From contig CAVUOB010000001.1 of assembly GCA_963743035.1 (NCBI GenBank), positions 456,823-520,822 on the forward strand: a DNA stretch of 64,000 nt. The letters run 5' to 3'. The notes under the pieces were generated by a model. That model saw only the letters and a program-made list of their open reading frames with translations. It had not been told where the DNA came from and searched no databases. How positions within the stretch are numbered: position 1 is the stretch's first letter; every line of letters starts with the position of its first letter. The stretch comes from PALSA-911 sp963743035. GTDB lineage: Bacteria > Pseudomonadota > Alphaproteobacteria > Acetobacterales > Acetobacteraceae. The position numbers and the translations under genes are program-made. Below, piece by piece: positions 1 through 8,729 of this stretch.

Positions 1-724
1 GCCAGCAGCGAATGCCGGATCGACTCGATCGCCCAGTCCTGGGCGGTTATTTCGGGCGCCGCGGATCGCGATCGCGCTGGTCAGGCGATGGGGGCCGTCG
101 ACGAACACCTGATCCGCCGGCAGGATGCCCTGGCGTTGCTGTTCACGCCGCCCTTCGACCATACGCCGCTGGATCCCGGCTATATCAAGGGCTATCCGCC
201 GGGGATCCGGGAGAACGGAGGGCAGTACACCCATGCCGGAATCTGGTCCGTGATCGCGCTCGCAATGCGCGGCGATGGCGACCGGGCGGGAGAGCTGTTC
301 GCGATGCTGAACCCGATCAATCATGCGCTGACATCGCGCCGATGCCTACCGCTACAAGGTCGAGCCCTATGTCATTGCCGCCGATGTCTACTCCGCGTCC
401 GGAAATGTGGGGCGGGGTGGCTGGACCTGGTACACGGGCTCGGCGGGCTGGATGTACCGTGCCGGGCTGGAATGGATCCTGGGGCTGCAACGCCAGGGCG
501 GCGAGTTGCAGATCGATCCTTGCGTGCCAGGAAACTGGAAACGGTTCGAGCTGCAGGTGCGGCATGGCACCGCTCGTTACGCCATCTCCGTGGAAAATCC
601 CGATGGCGTTTGCGGCGGCGTTACGGAGGCGCGACTGGACGACGTGAACATCGTCGGGCGGCCGGTTCGTGTTCGTCTGGCGGATGATGGGCAGACCCAT
701 CGGATACATCTGGTGCTAGGCTAG
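1..724 (+). pseudogene. ndvB: GH94 cyclic beta-1,2-glucan synthase, C-terminal end, frameshifted
   Basis: This is the 3' end of a gene that begins left of the window. Reading from base 1 the frame gives a GH94-type C-terminal catalytic region, with segments such as CRIDSIAQSWAVISG, KGYPPGIRENGGQYTHA and NPINHA. At about 335-340 the frame jumps by one base and continues with YKVEPYVIAADVYS and GGWTWYTGSAGWMYR, which are strongly characteristic of NdvB/ChvB-type cyclic glucan synthases or cellobionate/chitobiose phosphorylase-like enzymes. Removing one base near 335-340 restores a continuous protein. The stop codon TAG (722-724) is supplied by the left end of an inserted IS element. The product would be a large inner-membrane enzyme making periplasmic cyclic glucan. 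The lesion may be a true mutation or a sequence error. The symbol is by family resemblance only. Confidence 0.75.
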
Positions 725-743
725 ACCAGTATCGCCCTGACCG
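722..743 (+). repeat. IS630 left terminal inverted repeat
   Basis: Begins TAGACCAGTATCG and pairs with the reverse complement of 1761-1782, which begins TAGACCCTTATCG. The 22 positions match at 18. The first two bases are the presumed TA target duplication. Confidence 0.8.
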
Positions 744-804
744 GAATTGGGTGGAGGGCTTCCGAAACGGGCTCGATGTGTGATTTGAAGGCCTCCGTTT
801 GGTA

Positions 805-1775
805 ATGGAGGCACGCATGGCATGGCGGCGGGGGCAGGCTTATGGGCAGGATCTTCGTGATCGAGTGCTGGCGTGCCCGGATTTGACGTTGGTCCAAGTA
901 GCGACCCGGTTCGGCGTCAGCCCGTCCTACGTGTCAAAGGTTCGGGCTCGGCTTCGCGATCTTGGTGACGCGTCGCCAGGTGCACAGCACAATCACGTGC
1001 CGCTCCGTCGTGCTCCGTTCACCATCGCCCTGCGCGCGCAGATCGACGCCCAGCCTGACGCCAAGCTACGCGAGTTGCGGTCGTGGCTTGAGAAGACGCA
1101 TGGCGTGTGCGTCAGCCATCCGGTGTTGTGGAAAGTCGTGGCGCGATTGGGCCTGACGCTTAAAAAAAGTACCTCCGGGCCGAGGAGCAGGATCGCGAGG
1201 ACATAGTCGAAGCCCGGAAAGCCTGGGCCGAGCTGCAGCCCACGCTGGACCCAAGCCGCCTCGTGTTCCTCGACGAAACCTGGGCCACGACGAATATGTC
1301 ACCAACCCGCGGCCGAGCCCCCAAGGGCGAGCGCTTGGTCTGCGTGGTGCCGCACGGGCACTGGCACACCACGACATTTCTGTGCGGCTTGCGCAACTCG
1401 GGCCTGGTCGCACCCCTCGTGCTCGATGGCGCCATAAACGGCGCGGCGTTCCTCGCCTATGTCGAACAGTTCCTGGCGCCAACACTGTCGCCGGGCGACG
1501 TGGTCGTGCTCGACAACCTCAGTTCGCACAAGGTCAGCGGCGTGCGCGAGGCGATCGAGGCCTGTGGCGCGACACTGCTCTATCTGCCGCCCTACAGCCC
1601 GGACCTGAACCCAATCGAGCTGGCTTTCTCGAAGCTCAAACGCCTGCTCCGAGACGCCGCCGAGCGCACCGTCGAGGCATTGTGGCAGACCATCGGCCGG
1701 CTGCTCGACCAGTTCTCCCCAACCGAGTGCGCCAACTACATCCGCCACTGCGGCTTTGCACAGTCAGGACGATAA
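805..1775 (+). CDS. IS630-family transposase (two frames, programmed -1 frameshift)
   Basis: The first frame (start ATG 805 or 817, stop 1206) encodes an N-terminal helix-turn-helix region (VATRFGVSPSYVSKV) and linker. The second frame, open to 1775, encodes the DDE catalytic domain: FLDETW (first Asp), VLDNLSSHK (second Asp) and the YSPDLNPIE segment (Glu). Bases 1162-1168 are seven A residues in the context CTT AAA AAA AG. A -1 slip there joins LTLKK directly to KYLRAEEQD and gives one full-length transposase. Such slippage is known for IS630-type elements, so this frame change is read as programmed and not as damage. The element looks potentially active, since both frames are open and all three acidic catalytic segments are present. 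Confidence 0.85.
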
Positions 1776-1782
1776 GGGTCTA
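1761..1782 (-). repeat. IS630 right terminal inverted repeat
   Basis: Mirror partner of 722-743 with four mismatches. It ends in TA (1781-1782), the second copy of the presumed target duplication. The transposase stop codon lies inside this repeat, as is common for compact IS elements. Confidence 0.8.
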
Positions 1783-1917
1783 AGGGAGCATGCGTCGACG
1801 ATGACGATCCGGCCGAGCGCCGCTACTAACGTCGCGACCCACGGCCCGATTGTGCCGTGTGGGGGCAAGGAGCGAGGATTCCCGGAACCATCGGCACCCG
1901 ACTCAAGTTGAGCCAGA

Positions 1918-3867
1918 ATGCTTGACACCTCTTCCAGTCACGCCGTGCCGGTGGCCAAGCTTCTCCGTTGGGCTTGCTTGCTGGGCGGGGCGGTCGTTGC
2001 CATCGGGGTGGTCGCGATATGGGACTGGGACTGGTTCCGCCCGCTTGTCGCGCATGAGGTTTCGGTCGCACTCGGGCGCTCCGTCACATTGCAGCATTTC
2101 GATTTGCGGCTCGGAAGGCAGGCCGTGCTGGTTGCAGACGGAGTGCGGATTGCCAATCCCGAGGGTTTCGCACAGGAGCAGCCCCTGGCCACGGCAGGAA
2201 AGCTGACGATCACCATCGAAATGATGGAGTTGCTGCGCCATCGCACCGTGGTGATTCCGGATATTCTCATCGAGCAGCCGCAGATCACGGCCACCCAAGC
2301 CGAGGACGGGAGCGCGAATTATCTGTTTCCCACCCTCTCGTCCGTGGGGAACGGCCCGGGGGCCAGGCTCGGCAGGTTGCGCATCCGCGGCGGCCAGGCG
2401 CATGTGGTGCTGGCCCGGCTGCGCGCCGACTTCAACGTCGCCGTCGAAACGCCCGGCACCGACTACACGCCGAAAGTGGTGGCACAGGCGAGGGGGACCT
2501 ATGCCGGCCAACCGATCAACGCGAATTTCGTCGGCGGCGGCTTACTGTCGCTGGCCGACGCCGCGACGCCGTATGCAGTGGATCTGAAGCTGCAAAATGG
2601 GGCGACGCGCGCCACCCTGGTCGGCACCGTGCGCAATCCGCTCAACCTTGCCGGAGCGGACGTGAAGCTTCATCTGGCCGGCACCGACATGGAATTGCTG
2701 TTGCCCCTGATCGGCATCGCCTTCCCAAAGACCCCCTCGTACCAGATCAAGGGCGATCTGGACTATGCCGATGGCAAGATCCATTTTCGCAATTTCGCCG
2801 GCCAGCTCGGGTCGAGCGACGTGGAGGGGAATATCGAGGTCGATCCCCGGCAGAAACGACCGGTGGTGACCGCCGTGGTCACGTCCCGCCAGGTCGATCT
2901 CGCCGATCTCGGCGGCTTCATTGGCTCGGAGCCCGGGCGGATGAACACGCCGAACCAGACGCCGGAACAGCGCCAGGCGGTCGCGCGCGCCGAAGCCAGT
3001 CCGCGCTTGCTGCCGACTACCACGATCAGTCTGCCGAAGCTGCTGGCCGCAGACGTGCATCTTCAATATCGCGGAACGAAGATCCAGGGCCGCAATATGC
3101 CCTTCGACAGCATCGCCGCCGACATGGACATCGTCGATGGCCGCATCCTCCTGCACCCTGTCAGCCTCGGCGTCGGCCAGGGCCGGATCGCCGGCACGAT
3201 TGAGTTGACGCCGCTGGCCGGCGAGCAATTCCGCACCAAGGCCGATATCGCGGTACAGCGGGTTGATCTCGGGCGCATGCTGAAGGCGACCAACCTGGTC
3301 AGTGGCTCCGGCGTGTTCGGCGGGCGCGCGGTTCTGGACACCACCGGCAATTCGATGGCCACAATGCTGGGCAACGGCAACGGGTCGCTGCAGCTCACCA
3401 TGGCCGGCGGCGGCGACCTGAGCGCATTGCTGGTGGACCTGTCGGGACTGCAATTCGGCAATGCGCTGTTTTCTGCCCTCGGTATCCCGGATCGCGACAA
3501 GATCGAGTGCTTCGTTGCGGATTTTGCCCTCGAGCGAGGCTTGCTGCGAACGCAGGCGTTGCTGCTGGACACCACCAGCGACATCATCAGTGGCAGCGGC
3601 GCGATCAACCTGCGTACGGAGACGTTGGACTACGCGATCAGGACCGAACCCAAGCACTTCACCATCGGCGCGCTGCCCGCGCCGATTTCCATCACCGGCT
3701 CGTTCAAGGGCGCCGGGGTGATGCCCGATATCGGGAAGCTGGCGGTCCGTGGCGGCGCGGCGGTCGGACTAGGGATTGTCTTCCCACCGGCGGCGATCCT
3801 GCCGACCATCCAGTTCGGCGTCGGGGATGACCATCGGTGCGAAGCGCTGGCGCATCGCAGCAGATAG
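1918..3867 (+). CDS. AsmA family protein
   Basis: Predicted 649 aa. An N-terminal membrane anchor (about residues 14-36, hydrophobic, ending in WDWDWFRP) is followed by the AsmA signature that starts with a short helix and the phrase SVALGRSVTLQHFDLRLG, then long repeating beta-strand-rich segments typical of bridge-like AsmA/TamB-type proteins. The C-terminal end (LPTIQFGVGDDHRC) matches the usual ending of the family. AsmA proteins are anchored in the inner membrane, span the periplasm and are implicated in outer-membrane assembly or phospholipid transport. The gene is intact and stands alone downstream of the IS element. No clear ribosome-binding site precedes ATG 1918, so the start is provisional. 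Confidence 0.85.
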   Translation: MLDTSSSHAVPVAKLLRWACLLGGAVVAIGVVAIWDWDWFRPLVAHEVSVALGRSVTLQHFDLRLGRQAVLVADGVRIANPEGFAQEQPLATAGKLTITIEMMELLRHRTVVIPDILIEQPQITATQAEDGSANYLFPTLSSVGNGPGARLGRLRIRGGQAHVVLARLRADFNVAVETPGTDYTPKVVAQARGTYAGQPINANFVGGGLLSLADAATPYAVDLKLQNGATRATLVGTVRNPLNLAGADVKLHLAGTDMELLLPLIGIAFPKTPSYQIKGDLDYADGKIHFRNFAGQLGSSDVEGNIEVDPRQKRPVVTAVVTSRQVDLADLGGFIGSEPGRMNTPNQTPEQRQAVARAEASPRLLPTTTISLPKLLAADVHLQYRGTKIQGRNMPFDSIAADMDIVDGRILLHPVSLGVGQGRIAGTIELTPLAGEQFRTKADIAVQRVDLGRMLKATNLVSGSGVFGGRAVLDTTGNSMATMLGNGNGSLQLTMAGGGDLSALLVDLSGLQFGNALFSALGIPDRDKIECFVADFALERGLLRTQALLLDTTSDIISGSGAINLRTETLDYAIRTEPKHFTIGALPAPISITGSFKGAGVMPDIGKLAVRGGAAVGLGIVFPPAAILPTIQFGVGDDHRCEALAHRSR

Positions 3868-3959
3868 CGGCAAGGGGCCATGACGGCGCCCGGCTTTTTT
3901 CAAATCGGGAACTCTTGGCTGCCGCTCCCGTTGCCAAAAAAGCCGGTCCTCGCACTGTT

Positions 3960-4316
3960 GACGCGACCGGCATTGGGACGGAACTGTATGCAGATCCGCT
4001 CCGCCGGGAACTGCCGGCGCTACGCAGGATCGCGGCGGAGGCAGAATCCATCGAGCAGTTTCCCACCGATGGCGTGACCATTTTGCGCCGCTTGGGGCGT
4101 CTGCGCATGGCATCGCCATACCCGCCCGGGGGCGGGACGAAGACAAATGAAACATTGTTCGAAATCCTCCGCCTGCTCGGCACCGTATCGCTGGTGCTTG
4201 GGCGGACCTACGAAGGCCACGTGAATGCACCGCGGCTGGTTGCCTGCTACGCAACCACGGACATCGCGGCGCAGATGGCGGATGCAGATGGAGTCCAGGG
4301 TTCAGAGTTTTGGTAT
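3960..4316 (+). pseudogene. acyl-CoA dehydrogenase N-terminal remnant
   Basis: An open stretch encodes segments resembling the N-terminal helical domain of DszC-like acyl-CoA dehydrogenases: ELPALRRIAAEAE, LFEILRLLGTVSLVLGR and YEGHVNAPRLV. The consensus of that family has a LFELLRLIGRGSL-type helix followed by LGRLYEGHVNALRLI, so the relationship is clear for about 110 residues. The rest of the enzyme (FAD-binding beta domain and C-terminal helices) is missing; the frame ends at 4355 in unrelated sequence. It overlaps no other gene and abuts the end of the convergent dioxygenase gene. I read it as a decayed fragment left by a deletion. Confidence 0.55.
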
Positions 4317-4351
4317 TCGTATACCGCCTGCAGGAGCACTAACGGCGATCC

Positions 4352-5197
4352 CTAATGCGGCCGACTCCCCGCGATCTGGATGCGGCGAGCCACGCGTCGG
4401 TGGGGGCCGGCATCATTGACGGCGATGTGTTTGACACAGCGGTTGTCCCAGAACGCGATGGAGCCCGGTTCATAGCGGAACCGGCAGGTGAATTCCGGTC
4501 GATGCCCGTGATTCAGCAGGTAGTCCAGGAGAGGCTTGCTTTCGTCCTCCGTCATCCCCTCGAAACTGACGCAGTGCGAGTGGTTGACGAACAGCGCCTG
4601 CCGTCCCGTCTCAGGGTGGGTGATCACCACCGGATGGGTGTTGATGGTTTCCCGCCAGTCCGCATCCTCCCGCACGGCGGTGCTGCGGTGCTTGCTGACC
4701 CCCGCCTGGGGGCCGGCGACCATTCTGTCGGTGTGTACCGCGCGCAGGCCGTCCAACATCCGCTTCATCCCATCCGAGAGCGTCTCATAGGCCAGGTACT
4801 GGTTGGCGAACATTGTGTCTCCGCCGTACGGCGGCACTTCAATCGCATAGAAGATGGCACCCATCGGCGGCTCCGCGCACATCGTCGTATCGTGATGCCA
4901 GGCCTCGCCGACGATCCGCGCATCGCCGGGATTGCGCACCACGTTCACCACCTCTGGGTCCGACTGGGTGCCGCGGAAATTCGGATGCACGAAGATCTCG
5001 CCGAAGCGCCGCGCGAACGCTTTGTGCCGGTCGACGTCAAGGTCCTGGTCTCGAAAGAAGATCACCCCGTGATCGAGCAAAGCTCCGCGAATGGCGGCGA
5101 TTGTGCCGTCGTCCAAATCCTGGGAGACATCGGCGCCCCAAACCTCCGCGCCGAGCGCCCCCGCGATAGGACGCACCTCGATCTGGCTGTTGCGCAT
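4352..5197 (-). CDS. TauD/TfdA-family Fe(II)/2-oxoglutarate dioxygenase
   Basis: Predicted 281 aa, the usual size for TauD-type enzymes. The metal site is visible: WHHD (His101, Asp103 as HxD) and the distal His257 in WDNRCVKHIAVND, followed by the Arg pair near 268-272 expected to bind 2-oxoglutarate. These enzymes couple oxidative decarboxylation of 2-oxoglutarate to hydroxylation of a substrate such as taurine, alkyl sulfate or aryloxyacid; the substrate here cannot be read from the sequence. The start at ATG 5197 is chosen because GGAGG lies eight bases upstream (complement of 5205-5210) and the protein begins MRNSQIEVRPIAGALGAEV, the normal TauD N-terminus. It stands alone. Confidence 0.87.
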   Translation of the reverse strand: MRNSQIEVRPIAGALGAEVWGADVSQDLDDGTIAAIRGALLDHGVIFFRDQDLDVDRHKAFARRFGEIFVHPNFRGTQSDPEVVNVVRNPGDARIVGEAWHHDTTMCAEPPMGAIFYAIEVPPYGGDTMFANQYLAYETLSDGMKRMLDGLRAVHTDRMVAGPQAGVSKHRSTAVREDADWRETINTHPVVITHPETGRQALFVNHSHCVSFEGMTEDESKPLLDYLLNHGHRPEFTCRFRYEPGSIAFWDNRCVKHIAVNDAGPHRRVARRIQIAGSRPH

Positions 5198-5590
5198 CGA
5201 CTTTTCCTCCGATGTTGTTTTGTCAAGGCTAGGGGCGGTACGACGGCCCCTGTCAAGGGACCCTGTCAAGCGCCGAAACAATCAAGGAACATTGCGGACA
5301 GCCCACACCCAGCGTCACGTGAAGACGCTGGTCGGCCATGTCCCGCTCTGGGGGTACTGCGGTTCGGTCGAAGCTGCATGCTAACGTTGCCGATCCAGCT
5401 ATCGCGTTTCATCGGGATCAACCCCGTCGGGCAACGCCGGGCTACAGTCACGCTGGACGGGCTCAAATGGCTCTTTCGAAGATGCCGGCGCGAGCGAACG
5501 GGTGATGCGATTATGGGCCCAGACTGGCCGGCCCAGACTGGCCGGCCAGACTGGCCGGCCCAGACTGGTCGGCCCAGACCGGGGAGGCAT
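5198..5590. other. intergenic region with hairpin and 14-bp tandem repeat
   Basis: About 390 bases without a convincing gene between the divergent dioxygenase and secreted-protein genes. It holds an 8-bp stem hairpin at 5309-5331 (CCAGCGTC, 7-base loop, GACGCTGG) with no T-run, and a GC-rich tandem repeat at 5518-5584 just upstream of the next start codon. It should contain both promoters, but I could not place -10 or -35 boxes with confidence. Confidence 0.5.
5518..5584. repeat. 14-bp tandem repeat, about five copies
   Basis: Units follow CCCAGACTGGCCGG: exact at 5518-5531 and 5532-5545, one base shorter at 5546-5558, one substitution at 5559-5572, and a degenerate partial copy from 5573. 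The array ends directly at the GGGGAGG ribosome-binding site of the next gene, so its length sets the distance between promoter and start codon. Confidence 0.85.
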
Positions 5591-6475
5591 ATGGTGAGGA
5601 GGCTTGGCACGACATTGGCGATCGCGATCAGGCTGCTGACGGCCGGCGTCGTTGCTGCGCGCCTATCTACGGTCGATGCGTCCGCCGCGGAGGTTTGCCG
5701 CTTCGCGGGAACCACGGATTACCATGGGCACGTCGCCGTTACGACCGATGTGACGGCTATGGACGGTGTTACGAGGGTAGATGTTGCCGTCAGGTTCGCG
5801 GCGACCACGAGTTTCTGGCTTCCCATCCAGTATCTCGTCGAAGAGATAAGCACCTGGCGCGCCGGAACATTGGAGAGTGTCGCGGTAAACAACCGCTACC
5901 TGGTTGCAGGCCATATCGTCCGCCAGCTTTGGGATGTCTTTCAGCGCGGCACGGACGGCCTGCAGGCGCGCCGGGTGCAGGGCAAGACCCTTGGCGATTT
6001 TCGTCTCAAGCACCCGGGCTTCGTTCAGTATTGGGACCCCGCAACATTCGGCCGGCGCTGGCTGCAAGACTATCCGTCTGCGCCACCGGAGCGCCGGGCG
6101 GATCTCGACCTCAGGGGCTCGCCACTTCCGTCGGGGCTGCGATCCCCCTTTGCCATGGCCTTCTATTGGGTCAGGTGGCTACCGCACGGCGGTGATGACG
6201 TTCCGGTATTCCTGCCTGGCTTCAAGGCCGATCGGCTCGTGGATCTGACGGTCACGGCTGCCGCTTCGGCCGGCGGAATGCTGTGGCAAGCGCCGTTGCA
6301 TTACTCTGCACTCAGCGACAGGCCCGTTTCTACCGCCATGGCCTGGACATCTCCCGACAGGCACCTGCTCAGGCTTGCGTTCGAGTTGCACGGATCGCGA
6401 GGATCGGCGCGGGGGCAGATCGATCAGGAAGGCTGCGACGGGGACCCCGTGATGCCAGCCGAACGACGGCGCTGA
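5591..6475 (+). CDS. secreted protein of unknown function (DUF6134-like layout)
   Basis: Predicted 294 aa. ATG 5591 is preceded by GGGGAGG with five-base spacing. The first 35 residues form a signal peptide: a basic start MVRRLG, a hydrophobic core, and a cleavage-like ASAAE. The mature part has aromatic-rich motifs such as FWLPIQYLVEE, WRAGTLESVAVNNRY and FVQYWDPATFG. This order (a WR..LES segment, then a YWDP segment) resembles DUF6134-type exported proteins, but the match is by eye and weak. No catalytic motif is recognisable. Homologous frames run open upstream into the repeat region, but the ribosome-binding site and signal peptide fix this start. Confidence 0.6.
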   Translation: MVRRLGTTLAIAIRLLTAGVVAARLSTVDASAAEVCRFAGTTDYHGHVAVTTDVTAMDGVTRVDVAVRFAATTSFWLPIQYLVEEISTWRAGTLESVAVNNRYLVAGHIVRQLWDVFQRGTDGLQARRVQGKTLGDFRLKHPGFVQYWDPATFGRRWLQDYPSAPPERRADLDLRGSPLPSGLRSPFAMAFYWVRWLPHGGDDVPVFLPGFKADRLVDLTVTAAASAGGMLWQAPLHYSALSDRPVSTAMAWTSPDRHLLRLAFELHGSRGSARGQIDQEGCDGDPVMPAERRR

Positions 6476-6774
6476 AGTTGGGCGGATCGACCTCTGAGCC
6501 GGGCCGCGCTGGAGGGTGTCCGGGTCGACACGCGCTACGTTGCGACCGGCGGCGGCATGGGGCCCGGCACAGGGCAGGCTATCGATCGGCTTCTAACAGG
6601 CATCGCATCCCTGCAGGGCGCCGTGCCGGTCAGTGCCACCGGCGCGGATTTGGCCGGTGATCGGTAGGCTACCCGTCACGCGGAGTTGGCCGACGCAGCC
6701 GGCGTCGCCTTCGAGCGGCCGCGTCCAACTGTCGGGACAGACCGGAATGAAACGATCAAACAGACGAGGGCATC
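6476..6774. other. intergenic region with a short unidentified open stretch
   Basis: In the same frame as the preceding gene, directly after its stop, bases 6476-6667 stay open and encode a 50-60 residue stretch containing RVDTRYVATGGGMGPGTG. It has no convincing start codon or ribosome-binding site. It may be a remnant of a lost gene, but I cannot assign a family. Confidence 0.3.
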
Positions 6775-7417
6775 ATGACTCAAGATCGCGCCTGGATCCT
6801 GCTGCCGTCTGGACGGCGCCTGGATCTCCTCGCTCCGGATCCATCTTCCTGGACCGACGGCGACTTAGCGACCGGTCTGTCACGCACCTATCGCTGGGCC
6901 GGCTACTCGGCCTGGGACCTGCCGCTATCCGTCGCTCAGCACAGCCTGACCGTGTTGGCGCTTTGCGAGGCGGCGTCGGGACCGACGCTTTCGCCCGCTG
7001 AAGCCCTGCGCGAGTTGCTGCACGACGCAGTTGAGGCGTTGCTCGGCGGGTGGGACCCGATTACCCCCTTGAAACCATATCTCGGCGACGGTTTCGCGCA
7101 TCTGATCACACGCATTCAGGCAGCGATTGACAAGCGGTATGCGCTGCCCGCCTGGACGCCCGAAAGCTACGCGCGCCACAAGCAGGCCGACCGCCTGGCC
7201 GCGGCCAGTGAGGCTTTCCACGTCGCGGGCTGGGGATTGGATGCCATGAAGGAGCACCTGGGCATCACCCTGGCACCAGAAGCGGTTGACCCTTTGGCCG
7301 GCGCCGGAAGGGATGCGTCCTTGGCAGCCATGGCCACCGAAAATCGCCGAGCAGCGGTTCCTGGTCGAATTGCAGTCTCTTTCCACAGCGGCCGTCGCTC
7401 GGCGGAATTGGGCCTAG
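6775..7417 (+). pseudogene. HD-domain phosphohydrolase, frameshifted near its C-terminus
   Basis: The protein opens MTQDRAWILLPSGRRLDLL and continues with SVAQHSLTV and LLHDAVEALLGG, the metal-binding His and HD pair of YfbR-like HD hydrolases, enzymes that act on nucleotides or related phosphoesters. After MATE (about base 7335) the frame runs into an unrelated tail reaching 7563. Removing one C at 7334-7335 instead gives PKIAEQRFLVELQSLS and a stop at 7417, the expected family ending. So the intact gene would be about 213 aa with one inserted base. A GAGGGC ribosome-binding site precedes ATG 6775. The lesion spares the HD site, so some activity could remain if the sequence is correct. Confidence 0.75.
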
Positions 7418-7484
7418 GCAGCTCCACTCTGAGACGAAGCTCAACCGCGGCTGACGCACGGCTGACCCTGTCACGCGACCAGCA

Positions 7485-8729
7485 TCAGGTGACCAGCGCG
7501 CAGCCGCCTTCGCTCAGCGGACGAAATGCCTCGGCGCCGGGCACCGTGCCGATATGCTGGTAGTAGTCCCACTCGCCCGTGGATTGCGCGGGGGACTTCA
7601 CGCGGAACAGATGCATGTCGTGGATCACTCTCCCGTCGATCCGGACGATGCCCTGGCCGAACAGCGGATCGTCCGTCGGGATGGCCTTCATCTGCGCAAC
7701 CGTGGCCGCTCCATCCACCGCGGCCTTCTCCGCGCCGACAGCACGAACCGCCTTGAGGTAGTGATTGACGCTGGCATAGGCGCCAGCATGGTTCATGGTC
7801 GGCACCGCGCCCTTGTTGCGGGCACGGAAGCGCCTGGCGAAGTCGCGCGTGCCGTCGTTGAAATCCCAGTAGAAGGGAACCGCCAACAGCATCCCTTGTG
7901 CCGCCTCGAGCCCGACGGCGCGGATGGTCGGGATCAGGATGGCGAGTCCGGCAAATGCCTGCCCGTTTCGCCCGATACCGAATTCGGCGGCCTGCTTCAT
8001 GCAGTTGACGACGTCCTGCCCGGACATCGCCAGGCCGATCACCTTTGCGCCGCTCGCCTGCGCCTGCAGCAGGTAGCTGGAGAAATCCGATGTCTCGGGG
8101 AAGGGATAGGTGACGCTGCCGAGCACCTTGGCCCCGGCGGCTTCCACGAAGTGCCGCGAATCACGCTCCAGCGCCGTGCCGAACGCATAATTGGGCGTGA
8201 TGAAGAACCAGCTATCCCCACCGGTGCGGATCACCGCCTTCGTCACCGCGGATGGGATGCAGTAGCTGTCATGCGTCCAATGGATGTGGTTCGGCCCGCA
8301 GGCGCGTCCCGTCAGTTCGGACGTGCCGGCGCTGCTGAACAGGCCGACCCGGTTCTTCTCCCGCGCGAGCCCGGCCACGCCAAGGGCGACGGCCGATTGC
8401 GGCACGTCGACGATGGCCGCCACGCCCTCGCGGTCGAACCAGCGTCGGGCGATACCGACGCCGATATCCGGCTTGTTCTCCATGTCCCCGACGACGATCT
8501 CCACGGCAATGTCGGGGAAGTCCCGCATCGCATCCTCTGCCGCCATGCGCGCGCCGAGGACCGAACCCGGCCCGGAGGAATCGGCATAGGGACCGTTCAT
8601 GTCCGACAACACGCCGATGCGGATGACCGGCTTGTCGGCAGCCCGTGCCCGGGCGGATGACATGACGGCCCCCGCGACCGCGCCACCCAGAAGGCCACGA
8701 CGGCCGAGAAGGGTCCTAGGAGTGTCCAT
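7485..8729 (-). CDS. ABC transporter substrate-binding protein, branched-chain amino acid (LivK) type
   Basis: Predicted 414 aa periplasmic binding protein. The N-terminus carries a twin-arginine-like export signal (GRRGLLGGAVAGAVM followed by ARARA). The mature protein begins IRIGVLSDMNGPYAD and contains the type I periplasmic-binding fold segments of Peripla_BP_6 proteins, such as IARRWFDREGVAAIVD. ATG 8729 follows GAGGGG. The start overlaps the end of the ligase gene by 14 bases, so the two are likely translationally coupled. No permease or ATPase gene is near. Members of this family that sit with CoA ligases usually take up aromatic or carboxylic acid substrates, which is the inferred role here. 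A close relative lies at 12982-14259. Confidence 0.88.
   Translation of the reverse strand: MDTPRTLLGRRGLLGGAVAGAVMSSARARAADKPVIRIGVLSDMNGPYADSSGPGSVLGARMAAEDAMRDFPDIAVEIVVGDMENKPDIGVGIARRWFDREGVAAIVDVPQSAVALGVAGLAREKNRVGLFSSAGTSELTGRACGPNHIHWTHDSYCIPSAVTKAVIRTGGDSWFFITPNYAFGTALERDSRHFVEAAGAKVLGSVTYPFPETSDFSSYLLQAQASGAKVIGLAMSGQDVVNCMKQAAEFGIGRNGQAFAGLAILIPTIRAVGLEAAQGMLLAVPFYWDFNDGTRDFARRFRARNKGAVPTMNHAGAYASVNHYLKAVRAVGAEKAAVDGAATVAQMKAIPTDDPLFGQGIVRIDGRVIHDMHLFRVKSPAQSTGEWDYYQHIGTVPGAEAFRPLSEGGCALVT

Larger units (their letters stand above)
722..1782 (+). mobile_element. IS630-family insertion sequence
   Basis: A complete-looking element of about 1.06 kb bounded by imperfect 22-bp terminal inverted repeats (722-743 and 1761-1782) that match at 18 of 22 positions. 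Both repeats begin with TA at the outer edge, as expected for the IS630/Tc1/mariner group, which duplicates a TA target. The element carries one transposase in two overlapping frames joined by an A7 slippery run. The left TA lies in the stop codon of the upstream glucan synthase gene, and the sequence just after the right TA begins with A, so the uninterrupted site would have read TAA. Confidence 0.88.

Noticed and set aside
1162..1206. The IS630 transposase as a pseudogene
   Set aside because: The frame change occurs at an A7 run with a correct -1 product, and both halves and both inverted repeats are intact.
5309..5331. A rho-independent terminator
   Set aside because: The hairpin has no following T-run and lies between divergent genes where no transcript should end.
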